Assembly (NCBI RefSeq): GCF_009857885.1
Contig: NZ_WWER01000004.1
Span: 343,638 to 407,637, forward strand
Source of the DNA: Pusillimonas sp. TS35
GTDB lineage: Bacteria; Pseudomonadota; Gammaproteobacteria; Burkholderiales; Burkholderiaceae_B
Direction: 5' to 3'
DNA: 64,000 nt
This document shows positions 8,972 through 17,394 of the stretch, piece by piece; within the stretch, counting starts at the first letter, position 1, and every line of letters begins with the position of its first letter. Below the pieces are notes generated by a model that did not search any database, was not told the DNA's origin, and saw nothing but the letters and a program-made list of their open reading frames with translations. Made by a program: the position numbers and the translations under genes.

Positions 8972-10387
8972 TCAGGCCGTCTGTGGCGCGGCCTCGGTGG
9001 TTTCGGGCGTGGCAAGGATGCGGCCGACAATCTCGACATCAAGCCTGCCGTTGCGGTAGTCGGTGTGATCCAAGGCACGCAGTAGAAAGGGGACGTTGGT
9101 TTTGACGCCCGCTATATCTGTTGCTGCCAGAGCAGCCTGCAACTGCGCCAGTGCCTGCTGCCTTGTGTCGCCGGTGGCGATAATCTTTGCCAGCATCGGA
9201 TCGTAGTGGCGCGGTACGATGCAGCCGGCGGCGTAGCCGGTTTCCACGCGTATGCCTGGCATTTGCGGCATATTAAAACGCGACAGCGTGCCGGGGGAGG
9301 GCAGGAAGCGTCGCGGGTCTTCCGCATAAATCCGTGCCTGGATGGCGTGCCCGCGCGCGGCGGGCGGCGTGGGCAGAACCTGGCTCAACGGCTGGCCGGC
9401 CGCAAGACGGATCTGGGCGGCAACGATGTCCACGCCAGTGATTTGTTCCGTGACCGCGTGTTCGACTTGAAGGCGTGTATTGACCTCCAGAAAGCTGAAG
9501 CCAGTTTCCGGGGTGTACAGCATTTCAACGGTACCGATGACGTCATAGCCTGTGCGCGCCAGTATGCCTCGCAGCTGTTCACCAACCTCATTCAGTACTT
9601 GTGGCGGCAGGCCCGGCGCCCGCGCTTCTTCGAGCACTTTTTGGTTGCGGCGTTGCACGCTGCAATCGCGTTCGTGCAGCAGCGCCACATTGCCGTGGCG
9701 GTCGGCAAGAAACTGAAACTCGATATGGCGCGGCCGTTCGACAAGTTTTTCCAGATAGAGGCCTGACTGCCCGAAGCTGCGTTGGGCGATTGCCATGGCG
9801 GAGGACCACGCGGCGGGCAAATCATCTTCATGATGTACTGGAACCATGCCGATGCCGCCGCCGCCCGATGCCGGCTTTATCAGCACCGGATAACCTATTG
9901 CGCGGGCGCTTGCACTGACGGTATCGAGATCGCCTGCCAGTATGTCGGAGCTGGGGGTCTGCGGCATGCCGTGCGCCCGCATGAAGCGGCGTGCACCCGT
10001 TTTTTCGCCGAGACGCTCAAGCCAGATGGGGCTGGGGCCGACGAAGCACAGGCCCGCATCGCACACCCGCTTTGCGAATTCAGCGTTCTCGGACAGAAAC
10101 CCGTAGCCGGGATGAATGGCGTCGGTGCCTGAGTCTGCGGCGATCTTCAGGATGGCATCCTGATTCAAATAGCTCTCGGCAGGGGTGTCGCCGGGCAGCG
10201 CATAGGCAGCATCCGCCTCGCCAATATACGGAAGCGTGGCGTCGGTGGGGGAGTAGATGACGACGGTTTCTATGCCCAGCGCCTTTGCCGAACGGAGTAT
10301 CCGTGCGGCGACTGCCGAACGGTTGGCGATGAGCAGCCGCTTGGGCAGGGGCGCTGCCGACGATGTGGCCTGGTGTGCGGTTGTCAC
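8972..10387 (-). CDS. Acyl-CoA carboxylase, biotin carboxylase subunit
   Basis: The 471-residue protein has the complete biotin carboxylase fold: HPGYGFLSEN near residue 94, the glycine-rich ATP loop KPASGGGGIGM, RDCSVQRRNQKVLEE and the catalytic FLEVNTRLQVEH. It carboxylates biotin on the small carrier protein with ATP and bicarbonate. It starts with GTG, and its first bases overlap the TGA stop of the upstream acyl-CoA synthetase gene (GTGA overlap), indicating translational coupling. It lacks a fused biotinyl domain, which is supplied by the next gene. Confidence 0.94.
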   Translation of the reverse strand: MTTAHQATSSAAPLPKRLLIANRSAVAARILRSAKALGIETVVIYSPTDATLPYIGEADAAYALPGDTPAESYLNQDAILKIAADSGTDAIHPGYGFLSENAEFAKRVCDAGLCFVGPSPIWLERLGEKTGARRFMRAHGMPQTPSSDILAGDLDTVSASARAIGYPVLIKPASGGGGIGMVPVHHEDDLPAAWSSAMAIAQRSFGQSGLYLEKLVERPRHIEFQFLADRHGNVALLHERDCSVQRRNQKVLEEARAPGLPPQVLNEVGEQLRGILARTGYDVIGTVEMLYTPETGFSFLEVNTRLQVEHAVTEQITGVDIVAAQIRLAAGQPLSQVLPTPPAARGHAIQARIYAEDPRRFLPSPGTLSRFNMPQMPGIRVETGYAAGCIVPRHYDPMLAKIIATGDTRQQALAQLQAALAATDIAGVKTNVPFLLRALDHTDYRNGRLDVEIVGRILATPETTEAAPQTA

Positions 10388-12531
10388 GCGATTTTCTCCT
10401 TCTGAATGACGACGGCGTCCACGATGACGGGGGGTGCCCGCCGGGATACAAGAACCGGATTGGCGTCCACAGACTGAACCGCCCCCGCCTGCGCGGCGAA
10501 CCAGTCGCCCAGCCTCACAAGGAGGGCGGCAAGCGCGTCGACATCGACGGCGGGCATGCCCCGCGTGGCGGCAAATGCGCGGAAGATGAAGAGACGCTCA
10601 ATGGCTTCCCGCGCATCGTCCTGCGTAAACGGTGCAGACAGGAACTGCGTGTCGCGCAATGCCTCTACCAGAACGCCGCCCTGGCCGATCATGACCACCG
10701 GGCCGTAAGCGTCGTCCCAGTGTGCGCCCAGAGCGAGTTCGAAGTCTGCCTTGTGCTGTTCAGCCAACAGCAGGCCTTCGAAGGGGACGCCGATGGATTG
10801 CAGGGTTGCGCAAAAGTCTGTCCATGCCTGTTGGGCGCTGCTGACGCTGTCCAGCCCCAGCCGTACCAGGCCGTGATCCGATTTGTGTGTCACGGTGGCG
10901 GATACGCCCTTGGCAACGAAGGGCGCCTGAAGGCGAGCCACAGCATCGCGCAGCAGATCTTCCTCGCGGCAGACTTGGTGTGCAACGATATTCAGGCCCG
11001 CCTGGGCCAGCAGCGCCAGGCTGGCCGGCTCGTCCAGCGAGCGGTGGCGAGAGCCTGAGCCAGAAGGTTCGGTGTCGGCAAGTGCGATCGGCGGGCGCGC
11101 GCCTGCGTCCTGCGCCGCATTGTTGGCAGTCTGCGCGTTGCGCAGGATGGCTTGCCGTCGCGTTTCGTAATTGGCCAGCAGGCTCAGCCCTCGCATAGCG
11201 CGCGCTTCGCTCTGGAATACAGGCACATCCTCCTGGCGGAAAGCATCCGCAACCCAATCCTGTACGGCGCACACGGCCACGGGCACATTGGTTTGTGCGC
11301 AGAATGCGGCAGTCTGGCGGGCGAAGTCTTGCATGTCATAGCCTTCTCCGCCAATGGGAAAGCCGGTGAATACGCTGTCGGCAGCATCGCTGGCCGCGAC
11401 ACTTTGCAAGGTTTTCCCGAAAATCTCCGGCTGGGTGAGTAACGCCGTGGTCATATCAATGGGGTTGCGGGGCGAAACAAATGCGGGCAGCACTTCGCGC
11501 AGGCTATCGGTTTGCACCGTATTGAACCGGGCCAGATCCAGCCCGTTCTGCTGGGCGGCATCGGCGGCCAGCACGCAGGTTGCACCAGAGTTGCTGATGG
11601 CGACGACGCGCTTGCCGCGCGGCCGCTCACGCTTTGTGAACAAATGGGCGTACTCGGACAACTCATGGAAGTCGTTGACCCGCACAATATTGTGCTGGCG
11701 CAGGAATGCATCTGTCAGCGCGTCTTCGCTTGCCAACGCGCCCGTATGCGAGCTGGCGGTGATCCGGCCTTCCTGGGTGCGACCCGCCATGACGGCGAGA
11801 ATGGGTAGATCCCGGGCGGCAGCCAGGCGCGCGGCCCTGGCCATCAAGGCGGGGTCACGCAGCGATTCTGCGTAGGTCAGCAGCAGGCGCAGATCAGGAT
11901 CCTGCATCAAGCCGTCGGCGACATCTGCGACGTTCAGGTCTGCCTCGTTACCCGTCGCCACCAGATAACGCACGCCCAGGCCCTGGCGCCGAAGGCCGCC
12001 GTAGACGATGGCCGCGCCAGCGCCGCTTTGGCTGATGATCGCAGCGGGCCCGTCTTGCGGCGGGCATTCATTGATCATCGTCGAAAAGCTCAGGATGGCC
12101 TGATTGCGGAAGTTGGCAACACCTTGGGTGTTCGGCCCGAAAAGCCGCAAGCCCGCGGTGCGAGCCCGCGCGAGCATCTGCGCCTGCGCCACTCGCCCGG
12201 TGTCGCCAAGCTCGGCAAATCCCGACGAATAGACGACAGCGGCGCGTGCGCCTGCCGCCGCTGCCTGGTCTATCGCCTCGGCGACATCTTTGCCGGCGAT
12301 GCTGATGACGACTACATCGGGCGTGTGAGGCAGGTCGGCAAGCGTGCGGTAGGCCTTGATGCCCTGTATGCGCTCCCTGCTTGCGTTGATGGGGTAGATG
12401 TCTCCTGCATAACCGTGCCGCAGCATGTAGTGGATGGGGCGGCCGCCCGCTTTGATGGGGTTGTCCGACGCGCCCAGTATGGCCACGCGTCGGGGCGACA
12501 GAATATCCAGCACATCGGCTGCCTGCGTCAT
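10384..12531 (-). CDS. NDP-forming acyl-CoA synthetase (acetate--CoA ligase family)
   Basis: This protein of about 715 residues fuses the two halves of ADP-forming acyl-CoA synthetases. The N-terminal CoA-binding Rossmann part is RRVAILGASDNPIKAGG, the middle part carries the likely phosphohistidine site (SSHTGALASEDALTDAF), and the C-terminal part is an ATP-grasp domain. It probably converts a free carboxylic acid to its CoA thioester and so feeds the carboxylase encoded around it. I prefer the ATG at 12531 (AGGA 8 bases upstream); a TTG at 12570 overlapping the Bug stop is an alternative. The substrate is not predictable from sequence alone. Confidence 0.9.
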   Translation of the reverse strand: MTQAADVLDILSPRRVAILGASDNPIKAGGRPIHYMLRHGYAGDIYPINASRERIQGIKAYRTLADLPHTPDVVVISIAGKDVAEAIDQAAAAGARAAVVYSSGFAELGDTGRVAQAQMLARARTAGLRLFGPNTQGVANFRNQAILSFSTMINECPPQDGPAAIISQSGAGAAIVYGGLRRQGLGVRYLVATGNEADLNVADVADGLMQDPDLRLLLTYAESLRDPALMARAARLAAARDLPILAVMAGRTQEGRITASSHTGALASEDALTDAFLRQHNIVRVNDFHELSEYAHLFTKRERPRGKRVVAISNSGATCVLAADAAQQNGLDLARFNTVQTDSLREVLPAFVSPRNPIDMTTALLTQPEIFGKTLQSVAASDAADSVFTGFPIGGEGYDMQDFARQTAAFCAQTNVPVAVCAVQDWVADAFRQEDVPVFQSEARAMRGLSLLANYETRRQAILRNAQTANNAAQDAGARPPIALADTEPSGSGSRHRSLDEPASLALLAQAGLNIVAHQVCREEDLLRDAVARLQAPFVAKGVSATVTHKSDHGLVRLGLDSVSSAQQAWTDFCATLQSIGVPFEGLLLAEQHKADFELALGAHWDDAYGPVVMIGQGGVLVEALRDTQFLSAPFTQDDAREAIERLFIFRAFAATRGMPAVDVDALAALLVRLGDWFAAQAGAVQSVDANPVLVSRRAPPVIVDAVVIQKEKIA

Positions 12532-12562
12532 GGAACGGTTCCTGGCGATGGCTTCAACGGGT

Positions 12563-13597
12563 TTATTCAACCTTGACCCCCGCGCGTTTTACGACATCCT
12601 GCCACTTGTTCAATTCGCTGCTGACGAAGGCCTTGAATGCCGGAAGATCCAGGTCGCCCGGCTCGGTGCCGTTGCTGTTGAAAGCGGCCAGGGCGGATTT
12701 GGTATGCATGCTTTCGCGGGCAAGCGTGTTGAGCTTCTGTGCGATGCCATCCGGCAGCCCGGCCGGGCCGTAGAAGCCAATCCAGGTGATGGCCAGATAA
12801 TTGGGCACCCCTTGTTCCGCGATGGTGGGGACGTTGGGCAGCGCGGGGCTGCGCTGGGCAGACGTTACGCCAATGGCCTTGACGCGCCCGTCCAGCACAT
12901 AGGGCGTCATGGTGGTGATGTCATGGAACAGTGCCGGGATTTGCCCGCCCAGCAAGTCTGTCATTGCCGGTGCTGCGCCTTTGTAGGGGACATTGGCAAT
13001 CTTGAGGCCGGTTTCCAGTTTCAGCAGCTCTCCGGAAAGATGGGTGGCGCCGCCAATGCTTGACGAGCCGAACATGACGCCGCCGGGATGCTTGTTAACG
13101 TAGTCTGAGAACGACTTCAAGTCATTGGCAGGGACGTCTTTATTGACCACCAGCACGTTGGGTGTCGTCGCCATCAGGGCCAGATCGGTGAAGTCCTTGC
13201 GTGTATCGTAGGGAAGGTTGGTGCGTATCGCCGGGTTGATGACGTGATGGGTGGCTGAAACCAGCAGGGTATAGCCATCCGGTTTGGCACGTGCCACCAC
13301 GGCGGAGCCGATCTGGCCGCTGGCGCCAGCGCGGTTCTCCACGACCACACTCTGGCCTAGTTTGTCCTGCATGTGCTGGGCCAGGCGGCGCGCCAGTACG
13401 TCTGTCATGCCGCCAGCAGGAAACGGCACAATGATGGTAATGGGCTGGGTCGGCCACTCGGCGGCGGTGGCGGTCAAGGGGGCGAATACCGTCAGCCCCG
13501 CGAGCGCGAAGGCGGCGGCGAGCCGCAGGCGCCCGCGCTGCGCGGTGGTTGTTGTGTGTTGCCCGGCGCTGGCGGTGTGGTCGGCGTAAAAGTGCAT
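12563..13597 (-). CDS. Bug-family periplasmic solute-binding protein (carboxylase operon)
   Basis: A 344-residue Bug protein with a long signal region (hydrophobic stretch LAAAFALAGLTVFAPLTATA, about residues 24-43), then EWPTQPI, VPFPAGGMTDVLAR and KPDGYTLL. The ATG at 13597 has AAGGAG 7 bases upstream; an open extension further upstream is not needed. It sits between the carboxyltransferase and acyl-CoA synthetase genes, so its ligand is probably the acid that the synthetase activates. Confidence 0.92.
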   Translation of the reverse strand: MHFYADHTASAGQHTTTTAQRGRLRLAAAFALAGLTVFAPLTATAAEWPTQPITIIVPFPAGGMTDVLARRLAQHMQDKLGQSVVVENRAGASGQIGSAVVARAKPDGYTLLVSATHHVINPAIRTNLPYDTRKDFTDLALMATTPNVLVVNKDVPANDLKSFSDYVNKHPGGVMFGSSSIGGATHLSGELLKLETGLKIANVPYKGAAPAMTDLLGGQIPALFHDITTMTPYVLDGRVKAIGVTSAQRSPALPNVPTIAEQGVPNYLAITWIGFYGPAGLPDGIAQKLNTLARESMHTKSALAAFNSNGTEPGDLDLPAFKAFVSSELNKWQDVVKRAGVKVE

Positions 13598-13646
13598 GGT
13601 GAGTCTCCTTGTTGTTTGATGATGGTTCGTGTCAGTGTGTGTTGCG

Positions 13647-15191
13647 TCACGGCCGCAGGCCGAACTGCTTTTGGCCGGGCTCACGCAACCGTGCCGCCAG
13701 TGTTGCAAACTCGATCAGGTGCGTGCGGGTTTCGCGCGGATCAATGATGTCTTCGATGACAAAGGCCTCGGCACTGCGAAATGGGGATGTCAAGCTGCGC
13801 ACGCGTTGTTCGATTTCGGCGCGTTTGCGTTGCGGATCGTCGGCGCCCTCGATCTCGGCCTTGTAGGCGACCTCCAGTCCGCCTTCGATGGGCAATGACC
13901 CCCAGTTTGCCGAGGGCCAGGCGTAGCGGAAGTTGTGGCGGCCCATATGCTGGTGCGCAGCCGCCGCCACGCCATATGCGCGGCGCAGGATGATTGAGCA
14001 CCAAGGCACAGTTGCCTGGTAGACCGCGGCGAGAGCACGTACACCGGCACGCATGACGCCCGATTTTTCCGCATCGACGCCGATCTGGAAGCCGGCAATG
14101 TCGACCAGGTTTACGACGGGTAGCTGGAAGGCCTGGGCGAGGTCGACGAAGCGGATAAGCTTTTCTGCCGTCGCCCGGTCCCAGCCGCCGCCGTAGTGGT
14201 AAGGGTCGCTGGCCATTACGGCGACCGGCCAGCCGTCGATGCGTGCAAGGCCCGTAACCAGGGCCTTGCCCCAGCGACGGCCCATTTCGAAGAATGAGCC
14301 TTCATCGACCAGGGTTTCGACGATGGGCCTGATTTTGTAGACGGCCCGAGGATCGCGGGGAATCGCGCTCAGCAGCCAGGCCTGGTCTTGTTGTGCAACC
14401 GGCGGCGCGGCGCGCGGCGCGGTGTCGAAAACCGATGAGGGCAAGTACGACAGAAAGCGGCGTGCACGCTCGAAAGCCTCGGCCTCGGTGGCAACTTCGT
14501 CGTCAACCACGCCGTTGCGCGTGTGGATCTGGCTGCCGCCGAGCTCGTTCTTGGTGACGTTCTGGCCTATACGGGCAACCACCGGCGGGCCCGCATTGAA
14601 GAGCTGGGCGGTGTCCTTGACCATGACCGAATAATGGCTTGCTGCGACGCGCGCCGCCCCCATGCCCGCGACGGACCCGAGCGCCAGGGAGACGACCGGC
14701 ACAAGCGTCATGTTTTCCACAACGTGCTGCCACACCTTCATGGTGGGGATCAGGGTGTGGCCTTTGGTTTCGATATTGCGCACGGAACCGCCGCCGCCCG
14801 TGCCATCGACCAGCCGCACGACCGGGAGCCGCAGGTCGCCTGCCATGCGCTCCGCATAGACGAGCTTCTCGCCCACCGCACCGTCATTGGCGCCGCCGCG
14901 GACGGTAAAGTCATCACCCATAAGTACGACTGGGCGATCATCGATCCGGGCGCGGCCTACGACTAGGTTTGATGGCGTGACACCCAGAATTTTGCCCTGT
15001 GCATCGTACTGTCCGCTGCCGGCGAGCGCGCCGATCTCGGTGAATGATCCCTGGTCGGCAATGCCTTCGATGCGTTCGCGCACCGTTAGCTTGCCCGCGT
15101 TTTTGTGTCTCTGTACTTTTTCCGGCCCGCCCATGGCGAGGGAGAGCTTTTTGCGGTAGGCCAGTTCGTCGATCTCGGGTTGCCAGGACAT
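13647..15191 (-). CDS. Acyl-CoA carboxylase, carboxyltransferase (beta) subunit
   Basis: The 514-residue protein contains both carboxyltransferase subdomains of the propionyl-CoA/methylcrotonyl-CoA carboxylase beta family. The N-terminal half carries the oxyanion-hole region (LGSVAGMGAARVAASHYSV) and the C-terminal half has NLVDIAGFQIG with the downstream GVAAAAHQHMG segment. It transfers carboxyl from biotin to an acyl-CoA. A strong AAGGAGG site precedes the ATG. It is the first gene of the operon, 55 bp from the -12 element of a near-consensus sigma-54 promoter. The acyl-CoA substrate is unknown. Confidence 0.92.
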   Translation of the reverse strand: MSWQPEIDELAYRKKLSLAMGGPEKVQRHKNAGKLTVRERIEGIADQGSFTEIGALAGSGQYDAQGKILGVTPSNLVVGRARIDDRPVVLMGDDFTVRGGANDGAVGEKLVYAERMAGDLRLPVVRLVDGTGGGGSVRNIETKGHTLIPTMKVWQHVVENMTLVPVVSLALGSVAGMGAARVAASHYSVMVKDTAQLFNAGPPVVARIGQNVTKNELGGSQIHTRNGVVDDEVATEAEAFERARRFLSYLPSSVFDTAPRAAPPVAQQDQAWLLSAIPRDPRAVYKIRPIVETLVDEGSFFEMGRRWGKALVTGLARIDGWPVAVMASDPYHYGGGWDRATAEKLIRFVDLAQAFQLPVVNLVDIAGFQIGVDAEKSGVMRAGVRALAAVYQATVPWCSIILRRAYGVAAAAHQHMGRHNFRYAWPSANWGSLPIEGGLEVAYKAEIEGADDPQRKRAEIEQRVRSLTSPFRSAEAFVIEDIIDPRETRTHLIEFATLAARLREPGQKQFGLRP

Positions 15192-15245
15192 GGGCAGCCT
15201 CCTTTTTATGCTTGTCGTGTCTCAGATAACTACATATGGCATACA

Positions 15246-15261
15246 AGCAAAACCTGTGCCA
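15246..15261 (-). promoter_or_regulatory. Sigma-54 (-24/-12) promoter of the carboxylase operon
   Basis: The reverse strand reads TGGCACAGGTTTTGCT, which matches the RpoN consensus TGGCACG-N4-TTGCW at every position except one A for G. The GG and GC dinucleotides are 12 bases apart, as required. Transcription would start near 15235, about 44 nt before the carboxyltransferase ATG. The divergent gene encodes a sigma-54 activator. Confidence 0.8.
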
Positions 15262-15301
15262 GAATGATTCACAGGAAAGACAGCTTGAATTGGTTTAAAT
15301 G

Positions 15302-15318
15302 TGTCGTCATAGACGACA
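15302..15318. promoter_or_regulatory. Inverted repeat, candidate enhancer/operator of the sigma-54 activator
   Basis: TGTCGTC-ATA-GACGACA is a perfect 7-bp inverted repeat centred near 15310. That is about 75 bp upstream of the predicted sigma-54 start and about 22 bp before the activator's own start codon. The position suits both an upstream activating sequence and autoregulation. An overlapping palindrome ACATATGT is at 15316-15323. Confidence 0.55.
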
Positions 15319-15339
15319 TATGTGTACAAGAGAGAAAGC

Positions 15340-17061
15340 ATGTGTTCACTGAAAACACAGTCGGGTAATGGCGAGGACAGCCTGGGCATCATCGTTTTCG
15401 ATGCTCATGACACAGTCGCATGGTGCCTGGGCGCTGGCGCCGCCCCTGACGTGCAGCAGGCGGTGGGTAAGGCGCTGCGCGCCGCGCGTGCGGAAGGGGT
15501 GTCCGGCCCTGAAAACGGCGGATCCCGGTTGATCGCAATCGATGGGCACGGCCCTGATGCGGATCGATTCATAGGTCTGGTCCTGCAGCACGGCGTACAT
15601 CTTGCCGTGCTGCTGCGGCCGATGGATGCATCCAGTCCGCTGTTTGAGTTTCTGTCTCAGGTGCCGTTCGCTACCGAAATCATGGAGTTCATGATCAGCA
15701 ATCCCTATCAGGCGATCACGGTGGCAGACGCCCAGGGCAGGATGCGCTACGTCAGCCCGGTGCACGAGCGATTCCTGGGCTTACCGCCAGGCGGCGCGGT
15801 GGGGCAGGATGCGGCCAAAGTCATTCCAAATTCCCGGCTGGCCGAGGTCGCACGCAGTGGGCGGGCCGAAATTGCGCAATTGCAGCGGATGCAGGGGGTA
15901 ACGCGGGTCGTCAACCGTTTGCCTATCAGGCGTGGCGAGCAGGTTGTGGGCGCGGTGGGCCAGGTGCTGTTCAAGGATCCAGAATCGGTGCTGCGCGTGC
16001 ACCGCACGGTGTTGAGCCAGCAGGTGGACTTCCCGGACGATACGCGGGACGGTGTGCCGCTGCTCGGCAGCAGCGCGCCTATGCAGCGGCTACGCCGGGA
16101 GATCGCCACAGTGGCGCATCTGGATATACCGGTACTAATACTTGGGGAGAGCGGCACGGGCAAGGAGCTCGTGGCTCAAGCCATCCATCGCCAGTCGAAT
16201 CCGGATGACGTAGCGCCCTTGGTGAGCCTGAATCTGGCCGCCTTACCCGCTACGCTGCTTGAGGCTGAGCTGTTCGGCTATGAGCCCGGCACATTCACCG
16301 GCGCCAGCCGCCGTGGCCAGCAAGGCCGCATCGAACAGGCGCAGAACGGCACGTTGTTTCTTGACGAGGTCGGTGACATTCCTATCGAGATGCAAGTCAA
16401 GCTGCTGCGTGTGCTGGAAGACCGGCGCGTGCAGCGCCTGGGGGGCGGAGACAGCCGCCAGGTGCAGTTTCGCCTGATCACCGCTACGAACCGCAATATG
16501 CAACAGTTGATCGACGCGGAGCGTTTTCGCCTGGATCTTTACTATCGATTGAGCGGCGTGGTGCTTCACATACCTGCGCTGCGCCATCGGCGCGAGGATA
16601 TCCCTGAACTGCTGGACTATTTCGTTCGGGATTTTTGTCGCCGCAATAGTATGCCTGTACCGGTGATAGGCAGCGAGGTGGTGCCGTATCTGGCGGGGCA
16701 GGAGTGGCCGGGCAATGTCCGGCAGTTGCGTCAGCGTATTGAAGAAGCGCTGGTGTTCTGCGATTTGCGTGAGCTGGGCGTGGCTGACTTCGAACGTTAC
16801 GGCATGCCGGGTCACGCCGCCGGGCAGGCTGTCGTTGGCGCGCCGCCTTCCGCGGGCATGCAGGCGGCCTATGCAATCGATGCGGCCATTACGATTCAGG
16901 AAGGTGATGCACGCGCCATGCCGGCCAGCCTCAAGGAACGGGAATACCAGGCAGTGCGCGAGGCGCTGGACAAGCTCGGCGGAAACAAGAAACAGGCCGC
17001 GCAAGTGCTCGGTATTTCACGTTCGCATCTATACAAGATTCTGGCGCGGTCGGGCGGCTAG
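15340..17061 (+). CDS. Sigma-54-dependent transcriptional activator (PAS, AAA+, Fis-type HTH)
   Basis: The protein of about 573 residues has an N-terminal region of unknown fold, a PAS-like domain (about residues 110-205), an AAA+ domain and a C-terminal Fis-type helix-turn-helix (GGNKKQAAQVLGISRSHLYK). Walker A is GESGTGKE (near residue 269) and Walker B is LFLDE (near 340). The sigma-54 contact loop reads GTFTGA at 16288-16305 instead of the canonical GAFTGA. I chose the ATG at 15340 over the GTG at 15322 because AGAGAG lies just upstream. It faces the carboxylase operon across a sigma-54 promoter and very probably activates it. Confidence 0.92.
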   Translation: MCSLKTQSGNGEDSLGIIVFDAHDTVAWCLGAGAAPDVQQAVGKALRAARAEGVSGPENGGSRLIAIDGHGPDADRFIGLVLQHGVHLAVLLRPMDASSPLFEFLSQVPFATEIMEFMISNPYQAITVADAQGRMRYVSPVHERFLGLPPGGAVGQDAAKVIPNSRLAEVARSGRAEIAQLQRMQGVTRVVNRLPIRRGEQVVGAVGQVLFKDPESVLRVHRTVLSQQVDFPDDTRDGVPLLGSSAPMQRLRREIATVAHLDIPVLILGESGTGKELVAQAIHRQSNPDDVAPLVSLNLAALPATLLEAELFGYEPGTFTGASRRGQQGRIEQAQNGTLFLDEVGDIPIEMQVKLLRVLEDRRVQRLGGGDSRQVQFRLITATNRNMQQLIDAERFRLDLYYRLSGVVLHIPALRHRREDIPELLDYFVRDFCRRNSMPVPVIGSEVVPYLAGQEWPGNVRQLRQRIEEALVFCDLRELGVADFERYGMPGHAAGQAVVGAPPSAGMQAAYAIDAAITIQEGDARAMPASLKEREYQAVREALDKLGGNKKQAAQVLGISRSHLYKILARSGG

Positions 17062-17066
17062 GCGGG

Positions 17067-17090
17067 GCCGCGCATTGCGCCCTGCGCGGC
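17067..17090 (+). terminator. Hairpin after the sigma-54 activator gene
   Basis: GCCGCGC and GCGCGGC form a perfect 7-bp stem with a 10-nt loop, 6 bp after the stop codon, with a weak ATTTT about 9 bases later. It is a plausible terminator for the activator gene. Confidence 0.45.
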
Positions 17091-17125
17091 GGCGTGTGAT
17101 TTTAACGGCTATCGGGGCCGGCTCG

Positions 17126-17309
17126 CACCGGACGCCGGGATCAGACCACACCGGACGCCGGTATCAGACCGCACCGGATGCCGGGATCAGACCGCACCGG
17201 ACGCCGGGATCAGACCGCACCGGATGCCGGGATCAGACCGCACCGGATGCCGGGATCAGACCGCACCGGATGTTCGGTTCAGGCCGCACCGGATGCGAAG
17301 ATAAGATCT
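17126..17309. repeat. 23-bp tandem repeat array, eight units
   Basis: Units begin at 17126, 17149, 17172, 17195, 17218, 17241, 17264 and 17287. The first six are nearly identical, with core CACCGGATGCCGGGATCAG followed by ACCG. The last two diverge and the array decays to the right. The period is not a multiple of three, and no gene uses it. Confidence 0.9.
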
Positions 17310-17394
17310 CACCGCCCACCGGGTTCGGATCGTACCGGCGGTCACGACCGGGTCGCAGTGACCGCCGAGGCTCGGTCGGCCCAGCGGTCGGGTG

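Larger units (their letters stand above)
17062..17394. other. Non-coding gap with terminator-like hairpin and tandem repeats
   Basis: This 333-bp interval between two convergent genes holds a GC-rich hairpin right after the activator gene and an array of 23-bp repeats. I see no credible gene: the open frames here are repeat translations. Confidence 0.7.

Noticed and set aside
17126..17309. Possible CRISPR array
   Set aside because: The units are contiguous, with no unique spacers, and no cas genes are nearby.
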